DNA of 13,445 nt, taken from the NCBI GenBank assembly GCA_046153015.1, contig JBJXGF010000173.1, positions 1-13,445 of the forward strand, written 5' to 3'. Numbering within the stretch: the first letter of the stretch is position 1; the number at the start of each line of letters is the position of its first letter. Below are positions 7,002 to 13,445 of this stretch, one piece after another. The translations under genes and the position numbers were made by a program. The notes beneath the pieces were generated by a model. It ran no database searches and was not told where the DNA came from. It saw only the letters and a list, made by a program, of their open reading frames with translations. Origin of the DNA: JBJXGF01 sp046153015 (GTDB taxonomy: Bacteria > Actinomycetota > Acidimicrobiia > Acidimicrobiales > CAIXPF01).

Positions 7002-7400
7002 CTAGGTCTCCAGCGCGGCGTCGAGCAGGGGGCCGAGCAGGTCGCGCATCGACACGACCGCGGCCGGCTTGTCGCCGTCCATCACCACCACGTGACGGAC
7101 GCCGGCCTCCAGCATGGCCCGGGCGGCGTCCACGATTGGCGTGTCGGGCCGGGCGATGACGAGGTCCTCGGTCATCACGTCGGCCGCCCACACCTCGTCG
7201 GGGTCGGCGCCGCGGGCGAGGGCGGCGACGATGTCTCGTTCGCTCACGATGCCCACCTGCGCGTCGTTGCGCCAGATGAGCAGCGAGCCGATCTCGTTGG
7301 CGGTGAGGTAGTCGGCGGCCTCGCGCAGCGTCTGCTCGGCGTCGATGAACGCCGGCAGGAACGGGACGAGGCTGTTGAGGGGGTCTCGGGGGGCAACCAT
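7002..7400 (-). CDS. CBS-domain pair protein
   Basis: A 132-residue protein made almost entirely of two CBS motifs (a Bateman module), which usually bind adenine nucleotides such as AMP, ATP or SAM and act as energy sensors. CBS1 covers about 15-65, with IGSLLIWRNDAQVGIVSERD. CBS2 covers about 70-130, with MTEDLVIARPDTPIVDAA and VRHVVVMDGDKPAAVVSMRDLL. Both halves keep the (G/A)-(I/V)-V-S-x-RD ending that contacts the ligand ribose in this family. No DNA-binding, kinase or transporter domain is attached. It is the last gene of the leftward run, 84 bp after the VOC gene, and its stop lies 6 bp from the stop of the convergent ATPase. The ligand and partner are unknown. Confidence 0.9.
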   Translation of the reverse strand: MVAPRDPLNSLVPFLPAFIDAEQTLREAADYLTANEIGSLLIWRNDAQVGIVSERDIVAALARGADPDEVWAADVMTEDLVIARPDTPIVDAARAMLEAGVRHVVVMDGDKPAAVVSMRDLLGPLLDAALET

Positions 7401-7484
7401 CGCCCGTCATCGTGGGCGCGGCGCGGACCCCGGCGGCAGTGCCGAAGGTCCGCTCCGCCCGGCTGGGCTTGTCCTGGGGGCTGC

Positions 7485-8267
7485 TCAGCCGCCCATCGGG
7501 TTGAGCTTGATCACCGAGAAGTGCCCGCCCTGGGGGTCGTTGAGCACGGCAAAGCGCCCGGGCGGGATGTCGGTGGGCGGCACCGGCGCCTGGCCGCCGA
7601 GCTCGACGCAGCGGGCGGCCGTCGCGTCGGTGTCCTCGACCGCGAAGTACACCATCCAGTGGTTGGGGAGATCCGCCGGCCACATGTCGCCGACCATCGG
7701 CATCACCCCGGCGACGCTCTCACCCGACGCGGTCTTCAGCTCGTAGTAGGCGCCCTGCCCGCCCATGTCGAGCCGATCGCCCGTGAGGCCGACCACCGCC
7801 TGGTAGAAGGGCAGCGACACGTCGACGGCGCGGGTGGTCAGCTCGCTCCAGCACAGCGTGCCGGGGTCCCCCTTCACGCCGGCCCCGCGATGCTCGCCGG
7901 CCTGCCAGAGCGAGAACGCCGCACCACCGGGGTCGGCGAGCACGGCCATGCGCCCGAAGGTCATCACGTCCATCGGCGCCATCAGCACGCTCCCGCCGGC
8001 GGCGGTGGCCCGTTCGACGGCGGCGTCGACGTCGTCGACGGCGAGATAGGTGGCCCACACCACCATGCCCGGCTGCTGCTGGTCGGCGATGGCGGCCACC
8101 GCCCGGCCCGCGATCGTGGCCATCGAGTAGTGGCCCATCTCGGCGGGGCCGAGCTCGATCTCCCAGCCGAACAGCGACCGGTAGAACTCGATGGCGGCGG
8201 GGACGTCGGGCGCGCCGAGGTCGACCCAGCAGGGCGTTCCGTTCTCATAGGACGTGATCTCGGGCAC
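7485..8267 (-). CDS. Tandem VOC (glyoxalase/bleomycin-resistance fold) protein, Cfp30B/Rv0577-like
   Basis: A 260-residue cytoplasmic protein with two VOC domains. Domain 1, about 10-125, has CWVDLGAPDVPAAIEFYRSLFGW, then HYSMATIAGRAVAAIAD and TYLAVDDVDAAVE. Domain 2, about 135-258, has LCWSELTTRAVD, then FYQAVVGLTGDRL and a final DPQGGHFSVIK strand. From memory, the domain order, length and blocks such as YSMAT, AVDDVDA and FY-x-AVVGLT resemble mycobacterial Rv0577 (Cfp30B/TB27.3). The exact reaction is not evident; the family includes glyoxalases, dioxygenases and non-catalytic binders. The GTG at 8267 is the start, because AGGAG lies at a proper distance before it (8274-8278) and the VOC fold begins directly after. 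It lies 42 bp after the DUF72 gene and 84 bp before the CBS gene, all leftward. Confidence 0.88.
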   Translation of the reverse strand: MPEITSYENGTPCWVDLGAPDVPAAIEFYRSLFGWEIELGPAEMGHYSMATIAGRAVAAIADQQQPGMVVWATYLAVDDVDAAVERATAAGGSVLMAPMDVMTFGRMAVLADPGGAAFSLWQAGEHRGAGVKGDPGTLCWSELTTRAVDVSLPFYQAVVGLTGDRLDMGGQGAYYELKTASGESVAGVMPMVGDMWPADLPNHWMVYFAVEDTDATAARCVELGGQAPVPPTDIPPGRFAVLNDPQGGHFSVIKLNPMGG

Positions 8268-8309
8268 GGCGCTCTCCTGTCGATCGGGGTCAATCCGGGG
8301 GTCTCTGGT

Positions 8310-9074
8310 CTACTCCGCCGTCCGGCCGCCGTCGACCGTCACCGCGGTGCGGTCAGCGCCGGCGCCCAGGCGGGCGGCGAGCCACGCGGCGTCGAGCACG
8401 GCGTCGCCGTGGCGGTCGTTGTTGAAGTAGGCGTACACGTCGCGCCCCTCGGCCAGCCAGGCGCCGGCCTGCTCGGCCACCCGCCACAGCCGGCGCCCGC
8501 CGTACCGGCCGCCGTAGCGTTCGTGCTCCGGGTTCGGTCCGTGGAAGCGGAGGTAGCACCAGCGGGCGGTCAACGCCGGCGGGCGCACCGGCAGCAGGTC
8601 GTGCAGCACGAGCGCGGCGTCGTACCGGGCGAGCACGGCGAACACCTCGTCGTGCAGCCAGGACCGGTCGCGCAGCTCGACCGCCCAGCGAAGCTCCCGC
8701 GGGGCCAGCGCCAGGAACGCCTCGAGGCGGGCGGGATCGCGCCGCCACGCCGGCGGGAGCTGCACGAGGTTCGGCCCGAGCGATGGGCCGAGGCGGCGCA
8801 CCCGGTCGAGGTGGTTGGCGAGCCAGGTCTCGGGCAGGCGCAGCTTGCGGCGGTGGGTGGCGAACTGGCCGAGCTTGACCGCGTACACGAACCCGGGTGG
8901 GGCCTGCGCCGCCCAGCGCTCGACGGTCGCCGGGGCGGGGAGGCGGTAGAACGTGCTGTTCAGCTCGACGGTGTCGAAGCGCTGCGCGTAGTGCGCGAAC
9001 CAGCTGCGGGAAGGCGCCCCGGCCGGGTAGACCACGCCGCGCCACTCGGGGTAGCTCCACCCCGAGCAGCCCAC
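8310..9074 (-). CDS. DUF72 family protein
   Basis: A 254-residue DUF72 (YecE-like) protein with a TIM-barrel fold and no established biochemical role. It begins VGCSGWSYPEWRGVVYP, the hallmark first strand. It then shows YAQRFDTVELNSTFYRLP (about 30-47), VKLGQFATHRRKL (about 68-80), NLVQLPPAW, WAVELRDRSWL and, near the C-terminus, VYAYFNNDRHGDAV, the typical DUF72 ending. The start is taken as the GTG at 9074 because it places the GCSGW strand at the N-terminus as in the family. No ribosome site precedes it, and the frame stays open upstream, overlapping the ferritin-like gene in another frame. It follows the ferritin-like stop by 26 bp, so translational coupling is plausible. It is followed after 42 bp by the VOC gene. 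Confidence 0.88.
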   Translation of the reverse strand: MGCSGWSYPEWRGVVYPAGAPSRSWFAHYAQRFDTVELNSTFYRLPAPATVERWAAQAPPGFVYAVKLGQFATHRRKLRLPETWLANHLDRVRRLGPSLGPNLVQLPPAWRRDPARLEAFLALAPRELRWAVELRDRSWLHDEVFAVLARYDAALVLHDLLPVRPPALTARWCYLRFHGPNPEHERYGGRYGGRRLWRVAEQAGAWLAEGRDVYAYFNNDRHGDAVLDAAWLAARLGAGADRTAVTVDGGRTAE

Positions 9075-9100
9075 CCGGGCCCGGCCGGGCGCCGGCGCGC

Positions 9101-9655
9101 TCAGCGGGAGAGGCGCTCGACCAGGGTCTCGAGCAGGCGCTCGATGCGGGCGAGGCGATCGCCCTCCTCGCCGGCGCCCCCCGAGCCGCCCGCGGCCGGG
9201 CCGTCCTCGGCGCAGAGCTGCGAGTAGCAGGCCTCGAAGAGGCGGCCGCTGTCGCGCTCCTCGGCGATGTAGCGGCCGAGCAGGGCGCCGGTGGTGATGT
9301 CGATCGTGGAGTCGCGGAACATGCCGGAGAACACGTCGGGCTGGGCGGGATCGACCGGGCGGCCCAGCTCGAGCTTCTCGAACTTCTCGCGGTCGGTCAG
9401 CGTGGTCGACGACGCGACGGCCAGGCGCTGCTCCTGCTTGGCGTCGGGCCGGGGGACCACGCCGTAGCCCAGCTCGCACATCCGCTTGGCGAACGCCTTG
9501 CTGTGCTCGCCCTCGCGCAGAGCGATGGTGGAGAGCACCTGGCGCACGTCGTCGCGGGGCGTGGCGGCCGCCCACGCGTTGAGGAAGCATTCGGCGTCGC
9601 CCTCTGCGATGGCGATGGCGTTGAGCAGGCCGAGGTACGAGGGCTTGTCTGACAT
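9101..9655 (-). CDS. Ferritin-like domain protein
   Basis: A 184-residue protein predicted to form a ferritin or rubrerythrin-like helical bundle that could hold a di-iron site. Helix 1 carries AIAEGDAECFL, with Glu18 and Glu22. Helix 2 carries IALREGEHSKAF, with the E48-x2-H51 metal motif. A later helix has YIAEERDSGRLFEACYSQLC, with further acidic residues. The second ExxH expected for a canonical site is not obvious, so the metal site may be incomplete or divergent. A Gly/Ala/Glu linker leads to a C-terminal amphipathic, coiled-coil-like tail (RLARIERLLETLVERL). The ATG at 9655 is preferred over the GTG at 9691 because the helix starts just after MSDKPSYLG. It is the first gene of the leftward run and divergent from ppsA. 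Iron storage, peroxide defence or a structural role are all possible. Confidence 0.75.
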   Translation of the reverse strand: MSDKPSYLGLLNAIAIAEGDAECFLNAWAAATPRDDVRQVLSTIALREGEHSKAFAKRMCELGYGVVPRPDAKQEQRLAVASSTTLTDREKFEKLELGRPVDPAQPDVFSGMFRDSTIDITTGALLGRYIAEERDSGRLFEACYSQLCAEDGPAAGGSGGAGEEGDRLARIERLLETLVERLSR

Positions 9656-9795
9656 GCTCGCCAGCTTCGCGGACCCCCAGCCGCGCCGCAACCGCCTCGC
9701 CCGTCACGAGCGCAGGCCAGCACAGGACCAACACAGCGCCGTCGGGGCCGTCCTGCCCTGGCCGGCGGCCGGTGTCGGCCCGCACGCTCGTGTCC
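9656..9795. promoter_or_regulatory. Divergent control region between the ferritin-like gene and ppsA
   Basis: These 140 bp separate two divergent starts and must hold their promoters, unless transcription starts inside a gene. No TA dinucleotide occurs from 9638 to 9810 on either strand, so no standard -10 hexamer is present. The region contains CAGGAC/GTCCTG (9723-9728 and 9750-9755) and an odd palindrome GGCCG-G-CGGCC (9760-9770), either of which could be a protein target. Neither start has a good Shine-Dalgarno site. Confidence 0.4.
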
Positions 9796-12138
9796 ATGAC
9801 TCGCAGGCAGTACGTCCGCTGGTTCGAGGAGCTCCGCCTCGCCGACGCGCCCTCGGTGGGCGGCAAGGCGGCCAACCTGGGTGAGCTGACCGCCGCCGGG
9901 CTGCCCGTGCCGCCCGGGTTCGCGGTCACGGCCGACGCGTTCCTCAACGCCCTCGACGCCGCGGGCCGCCGCGACGAGCTCCGCCGCGTGTGCGAGCGGA
10001 GCTTCGGAGCGGACCCCGGCCGCCTCGCTGCCCTCGCCGCCGAGGCGGCCGGGCTGATGGCCGACGTGACGCCGCCCGCCGATTTGGCCCCCGCCGTGGT
10101 CGCGGCGTACCACCGCCTGGGCGAGGGCGTCGCGGTGGCGGTGCGCTCCTCCGCCGCCGGCGAGGACAGCGCCGAGGCCAGCTTCGCCGGCATGAACGAG
10201 ACCTTCACCAACGTGAGCGGCGAGGAGGAGCTGCTCGCCGCCCTGGTCCGCTGTTGGGCCTCGGTGTACGGCGAGCGGGTGCTCACCTACCGGGCGCTGC
10301 GGGGGCTGCGCAACGAGCCGGCGATCGCGGTGGTGGTGCAGCAGATGGTGGCGGCCGAACGTTCGGGGGTGATGTTCACCGCCGACCCGGCGGGCCGCGC
10401 CGCCCCGGGCACGGTCGTGATCGAGGGCGCCTGGGGCCAGGGCGAGGTGGTGGTCGGCGGGCTGGTGGAGCCCGACACCTATCTCGTGGCGCCGGTCGCC
10501 GGCCGTTTCGCCGTGCGCGAGGTGCGGGTGGGCGCGAAGGAGCTCGAGATCGTGCGCGGGCCCGACGGGAAGGACCTGCGCCGTGCGACCCCTCCCGAGC
10601 GGGCCGGCGCCCGGGTGCTCGATGACGTCGAGGTCGTCGCCCTTGCCGAGCTGGGCCTCGCCGCCGAGGCCCACTACGGGGCGGCGCAGGACATGGAGTG
10701 GGCGATCGAGGACGGCCGCGTCGTGCTGCTGCAGTCCCGCCCGATCACCACGCTCGGCCCCTCAGGCGCCGCGCCCGCGCCCGCGGCTGCGCCCACGGTG
10801 GACGGCGCGGCGCTCGTGAGCGGTCTCGCCGCCTCGCACGGGGTCGGCGCCGGCCTGGTGCGGGTGCTGGCCTCGCCGTCCGAGGCCGACCAGTTCCAGG
10901 ACGGCGAGGTGCTGGTGGCGGCGATGACCAAGCCGGACTGGCTGCCGATCATGCGCCGGGCCGCGGCGGTGGTGACCGACGGCGGCGGGGTGACCTGCCA
11001 CGCCGCCATCGTGAGCCGGGAGCTGGGCATCCCCTGCGTGGTCGGAACCCGCACCGCCACGACCACGCTGCGCACCGGCGAAGCGGTGACCGTCGACGCC
11101 GACCAAGGCAAGATCTTCGCGGGCGCCGCGCTGGCCGGCCCAGCCGCCCCCACCCGGGCGCCCAGCGCGCCGGGCGCACCGGCCGCGCCGCTTGGGACGG
11201 GCGCCGGCGCCGAGGCCCTGGGCACCAAGATCCTCGTCAACCTGGCGCTGCCCGACCAGGCGGAGGCCGCGGCGGCGTTGCCGGTCGACGGGGTCGGCCT
11301 GCTGCGGGCCGAGCTGATGCTCACCCAGGCGCTCGAGGGCGTCCACCCCCGCCAGCTCCTGAGCGAGGGCCGCGCCGACGCGTTCGTGGAGCGCATGGCC
11401 GGGTCGCTGCGCCGGATCGCCGCCGCGTTCGACCCCCGACCCGTGGTGTACCGGGCCATCGATTTCCGCACGAACGAGTTCCGCGACCTGGCCGGCGGCG
11501 CGGCGTTCGAGCCGGTCGAGGCGAACCCGATGATCGGCTACCGGGGCTGCTGGCGCTACGTGCGCGAGCCCGACCTGTTCCGTCTCGAGCTCGACGCGCT
11601 GGCCGCCGTGCGCGCCGAGCACGCCAACCTCCACCTGATGATCCCGTTCGTGCGCACCGCATGGGAGCTCGAGGCCGTGCTGGGCCTGGTCGACGCCAGC
11701 CCCCTCGGCGCCGACCGGCGCCTCGAGCGGTGGGTGATGGCCGAGGTGCCCTCGGTCGCATACCGCATCCGGGACTACGCCGCGCTCGGCGTGAGCGGCG
11801 TGTCGATCGGCAGCAACGACCTCACCCAGCTCATGCTCGGCGTGGACCGCGACTCCGAGCTGTGCGCCGAGCTGTTCGACGAGGCCGACGCCGCGGTGCT
11901 CGACGTGATCGAGCGGATCATCGCCGCCTGCCACGACGCCGGCATCACCGCCTCCCTCTGCGGCCAGGCGCCCTCGCAGCGCCCGGCATTCGCGGAGAAG
12001 CTGGTCGGGTTCGGGATCGACTCGATCTCGGTCACGCCCGACGCGGTCGGCGCCGTGCGTCGGGTGGTCGGCGCCGCCGAGCGGCGGCTGCTGCTCGCCG
12101 CGGCGAGGGCGCGCCCGCCGGCGCCGCCGCGACCGTAG
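9796..12138 (+). CDS. ppsA: Phosphoenolpyruvate synthase (pyruvate, water dikinase)
   Basis: A 780-residue cytosolic enzyme that converts pyruvate, ATP and water to PEP, AMP and phosphate, the entry to gluconeogenesis from pyruvate. The N-terminal ATP-grasp domain (about 1-320) starts with SVGGKAANLGEL, contains AVRSSAAGEDSAEASFAG and GVMFTADP, and ends with LLQSRPITTL. The swivel domain holds the phospho-carrier His402 in GGGVTCHAAIVSRELGIPC. The C-terminal PEP/pyruvate TIM barrel has RAIDFRTNEF, EANPMIGYRG, IGSNDLTQLMLGVDRDS and the catalytic Cys722 in LCGQAPS. The domain order and Cys distinguish it from rifampin phosphotransferase, and the length is close to E. coli PpsA. Two Ala/Pro-rich linkers flank the swivel domain (about 325-340 and 445-470). 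The ATG at 9796 is chosen; a GTG at 9772 would add 8 residues. The hydratase gene follows after 12 bp, probably cotranscribed. Confidence 0.95.
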   Translation: MTRRQYVRWFEELRLADAPSVGGKAANLGELTAAGLPVPPGFAVTADAFLNALDAAGRRDELRRVCERSFGADPGRLAALAAEAAGLMADVTPPADLAPAVVAAYHRLGEGVAVAVRSSAAGEDSAEASFAGMNETFTNVSGEEELLAALVRCWASVYGERVLTYRALRGLRNEPAIAVVVQQMVAAERSGVMFTADPAGRAAPGTVVIEGAWGQGEVVVGGLVEPDTYLVAPVAGRFAVREVRVGAKELEIVRGPDGKDLRRATPPERAGARVLDDVEVVALAELGLAAEAHYGAAQDMEWAIEDGRVVLLQSRPITTLGPSGAAPAPAAAPTVDGAALVSGLAASHGVGAGLVRVLASPSEADQFQDGEVLVAAMTKPDWLPIMRRAAAVVTDGGGVTCHAAIVSRELGIPCVVGTRTATTTLRTGEAVTVDADQGKIFAGAALAGPAAPTRAPSAPGAPAAPLGTGAGAEALGTKILVNLALPDQAEAAAALPVDGVGLLRAELMLTQALEGVHPRQLLSEGRADAFVERMAGSLRRIAAAFDPRPVVYRAIDFRTNEFRDLAGGAAFEPVEANPMIGYRGCWRYVREPDLFRLELDALAAVRAEHANLHLMIPFVRTAWELEAVLGLVDASPLGADRRLERWVMAEVPSVAYRIRDYAALGVSGVSIGSNDLTQLMLGVDRDSELCAELFDEADAAVLDVIERIIAACHDAGITASLCGQAPSQRPAFAEKLVGFGIDSISVTPDAVGAVRRVVGAAERRLLLAAARARPPAPPRP

Positions 12139-12150
12139 GCTGCCCCGGCG

Positions 12151-12966
12151 ATGGATCAAACTGGGATGGACGCGACCGAGACGGCCCGGATCGCCGCCGC
12201 CGCCGACCGCCTGCTCGACCAGCGCCGCACCGGGCGGGTCGAGCCCGGCCTGGCGCCCGCGCTGGCGCCGGCCGACCTCGCCGGCGCGTACGCCGTGCAG
12301 GAACGCGTGGTCGACGGCCTGCTGGCCGGCGGCGGGCGGCGCATCGGCTACAAGGTCGCCTGCACCAACGCCATCGCCCAGGAGGCTTTGCAGATCGCCT
12401 CGCCGCTGCACGGCCAGCTCCTGTCGGTGTCCACCTCGCCGAGCGGCGCGGTGCTGCCCGCCGCCCGGTTCACCCACCGGGTGGTGGAGGCCGAGTTCGC
12501 CTTCCGGGTCGGCGCCGACGTGGCGGCGGTCCCCGGCGGGCACACCGCGGCCACCGTCGCCCCGTTCCTCGACCAGGTGCTGCCCGGCATCGAGATCGTC
12601 GACTACCGCTTCGCGTCCTGGACGGTCGGCGCGCTCCAGGTGGCGGCGGACAACGCCATCCACGGCTGGTGGGTCCGGGGCGAGCCCTACGCCGGCCCGT
12701 TCGCCGAGCTCGACCTCGCCGCCCACGAGGTGGTCGTGCGCCGCAACGGCGAGGCGGCCACCACCGGGACCGGCGCCGCGGTGCTGGGCGGCCCGCTGAA
12801 CGTGATGGCGTGGCTGGCCGACGAGCTGCTCCGCTTCGGCGGCGGCCTGCGGGCCGGCGACTACGTGACCACCGGGGTCTGCACCGACGTGTTCGAAGCC
12901 GAGGCCGGCGACCACCTCGAGGCCGACTTCGGCGTGCTCGGCCGGGTCGAGCTCACCTTCCGCTAG
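12151..12966 (+). CDS. 2-keto-4-pentenoate hydratase-like protein (MhpD/FAH superfamily)
   Basis: A 271-residue protein of the fumarylacetoacetate hydrolase superfamily, closest to hydratases that add water to 2-hydroxypenta-2,4-dienoate in aromatic meta-cleavage pathways, or to related decarboxylases. IGYKVACTN carries the expected Lys (K68). The metal ligands are E113 and E115 (VVEAEFAFRV) and E148 (GIEIVDYRF), spaced as in MhpD. TGTGAAVLGGPLNVMAWLADEL and LRAGDYVTTGVCT are the usual C-terminal active-site blocks. A Mg2+ or Mn2+ cofactor is expected. The ATG at 12151 is used; an ATG at 12166 is an alternative, and neither has a strong ribosome site. It follows ppsA by 12 bp, suggesting one message, and ends 13 bp from the convergent helicase gene. 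No ring-cleavage dioxygenase, aldolase or dehydrogenase is nearby, so the pathway is uncertain. Confidence 0.85.
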   Translation: MDQTGMDATETARIAAAADRLLDQRRTGRVEPGLAPALAPADLAGAYAVQERVVDGLLAGGGRRIGYKVACTNAIAQEALQIASPLHGQLLSVSTSPSGAVLPAARFTHRVVEAEFAFRVGADVAAVPGGHTAATVAPFLDQVLPGIEIVDYRFASWTVGALQVAADNAIHGWWVRGEPYAGPFAELDLAAHEVVVRRNGEAATTGTGAAVLGGPLNVMAWLADELLRFGGGLRAGDYVTTGVCTDVFEAEAGDHLEADFGVLGRVELTFR

Positions 12967-12979
12967 GCGCGGAGCTCGT

Positions 12980-13445
12980 CTAGCGGGCCGCGGCCAGCTC
13001 GGCCAGCGCGGCCTGGACGCGCTTCTCGCTCACCGGGTGGGCGGCGCGGAGCTGCTGGGCGAAGCAGCTGATCCGCAGCTCCTCGATCATCCACGGGATG
13101 CGGGCCAGCTCGGCGGCCGAGGCGGCGCCGGGCGGCGTGCGCAGCAGCCGGCGGTACTCCTCCTCCAGCCGGTTGATCCGGGCGGTCAGCTCGGCGTCGC
13201 GGCGCAGGTCCCCGCCGACCCGGTCGAGGCGGTGCTCGATGCCGCGCAGATAGCGCATGAGGTCGCCCAGGCGGGCGGCGCCGGCGGCGGTGGCGAAGCC
13301 GGGGTACACGAGGCGGGCGAGCTGGGCCCGGATGTCGGCCACGGCGCCGGCGAGGGCGGGGGCGCGGGCATCGGCGAGGCGGCGTTCGATGGCGGCGGCC
13401 GCGGCGAGGATGCGAGCCAGCTCGCGGGCCACGCCGGCGGCCCGG
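12980..13445 (-). CDS. hrpA: C-terminal end of HrpA-type ATP-dependent RNA helicase (partial)
   Basis: The frame runs in from the right edge without a stop or a credible start, so this is the last ~155 residues of a longer leftward gene. It is largely helical (AAAIERRLADARAPALAGAVADI, then LVYPGFATAAGAARLGDLMRYLRGIEHRLDRV). It ends with IPWMIEELRISCFAQQLRAAHPVSEKRVQAALAEL. That ending, with its EELR-x-S-x-FAQ-x-L and PVSEKR-(V/I) pattern, matches my memory of the C-terminal DUF3418 region of HrpA helicases (about 1300 residues in E. coli). HrpA is a DEAH-box helicase acting on RNA and stalled ribosomes. The helicase core lies outside the window, so the call rests on this tail alone. Confidence 0.75.
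   Translation of the reverse strand, partial: RAAGVARELARILAAAAAIERRLADARAPALAGAVADIRAQLARLVYPGFATAAGAARLGDLMRYLRGIEHRLDRVGGDLRRDAELTARINRLEEEYRRLLRTPPGAASAAELARIPWMIEELRISCFAQQLRAAHPVSEKRVQAALAELAAAR

Noticed and set aside
7461..7490. Hairpin (GGCTGGGC with GCTCAGCC) at the end of the VOC gene, as a terminator
   Set aside because: The 8-bp stem includes a G-U pair, the loop is 14 nt and there is no T-run on the minus strand after it. Chance stems are common at this GC content.
7092..9227. 711-codon open frame on the plus strand
   Set aside because: It lies opposite the CBS, VOC and DUF72 genes, all of which have clear family motifs; the antisense product is low-complexity.
9796..12138. Rifampin phosphotransferase or pyruvate phosphate dikinase instead of PpsA
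   Set aside because: The enzyme has the C-terminal pyruvate TIM barrel with the catalytic Cys, which rifampin phosphotransferase lacks, and the blocks EANPMIGYRG and SNDLTQLMLG match PpsA better than PPDK.
10698..12983. Long open frames on both strands across ppsA and the hydratase gene
   Set aside because: They overlap two well-supported enzymes and are mostly Arg/Gly/Ala repeats. Codon bias favours the ppsA and hydratase frames.
12980..13432. Complete 150-residue gene starting at GTG 13432
   Set aside because: The frame remains open to the window edge, the GTG has no support as a start, and the sequence matches the tail of a much longer helicase family.

Overview
The window is very GC-rich and densely packed, with GC-biased third codon positions, GTG starts, few strong Shine-Dalgarno sites and many long antisense open frames. 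Together with two luciferase-like (LLM) oxidoreductases of a type common in F420-using actinobacteria and a tandem VOC protein resembling a mycobacterial antigen, this suggests an actinobacterium, possibly of the Acidimicrobiia. The taxonomic guess is inference. I see no tRNA, rRNA, CRISPR array, transposase, integrase or phage gene.

Layout. Positions 1-368 hold no convincing gene but carry two near-identical 48-bp copies of a hairpin-forming repeat. Next are a small protein with two putative zinc sites (369-854, +) and an F420-type LLM oxidoreductase (885-1742, +). These converge, with an 8-bp overlap, on a leftward pair: a DHA2-type MFS exporter (4327 to 2897) followed 28 bp later by a longer luciferase-like monooxygenase (2868 to 1735). 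Divergent from the exporter is a P2-type cation ATPase (4434-6995, +). It converges on a leftward run of four genes, in transcription order: ferritin-like protein (9655-9101), DUF72 protein (9074-8310), tandem VOC protein (8267-7485) and CBS-pair protein (7400-7002). Divergent from the ferritin-like gene are phosphoenolpyruvate synthase (9796-12138, +) and, 12 bp later, a 2-keto-4-pentenoate hydratase-like enzyme (12151-12966, +). The right edge holds the C-terminal end of a leftward HrpA-type RNA helicase gene cut by the window.

How the genes may work together. The exporter/monooxygenase pair looks like a small oxidation-and-efflux unit. PEP synthase and the hydratase are plausibly linked through pyruvate: meta-cleavage hydratases feed an aldolase that releases pyruvate, which PEP synthase converts to PEP. 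No aldolase is present, so this is inference. The ferritin-like/DUF72/VOC/CBS run may be a stress or housekeeping operon of unknown purpose.

I did not find a clearly new multi-gene system. The most unusual items are the paired hairpin repeat whose only internal difference lies in the loop, the two-zinc-site small protein, and the divergent ferritin/ppsA control region that lacks any TA dinucleotide.
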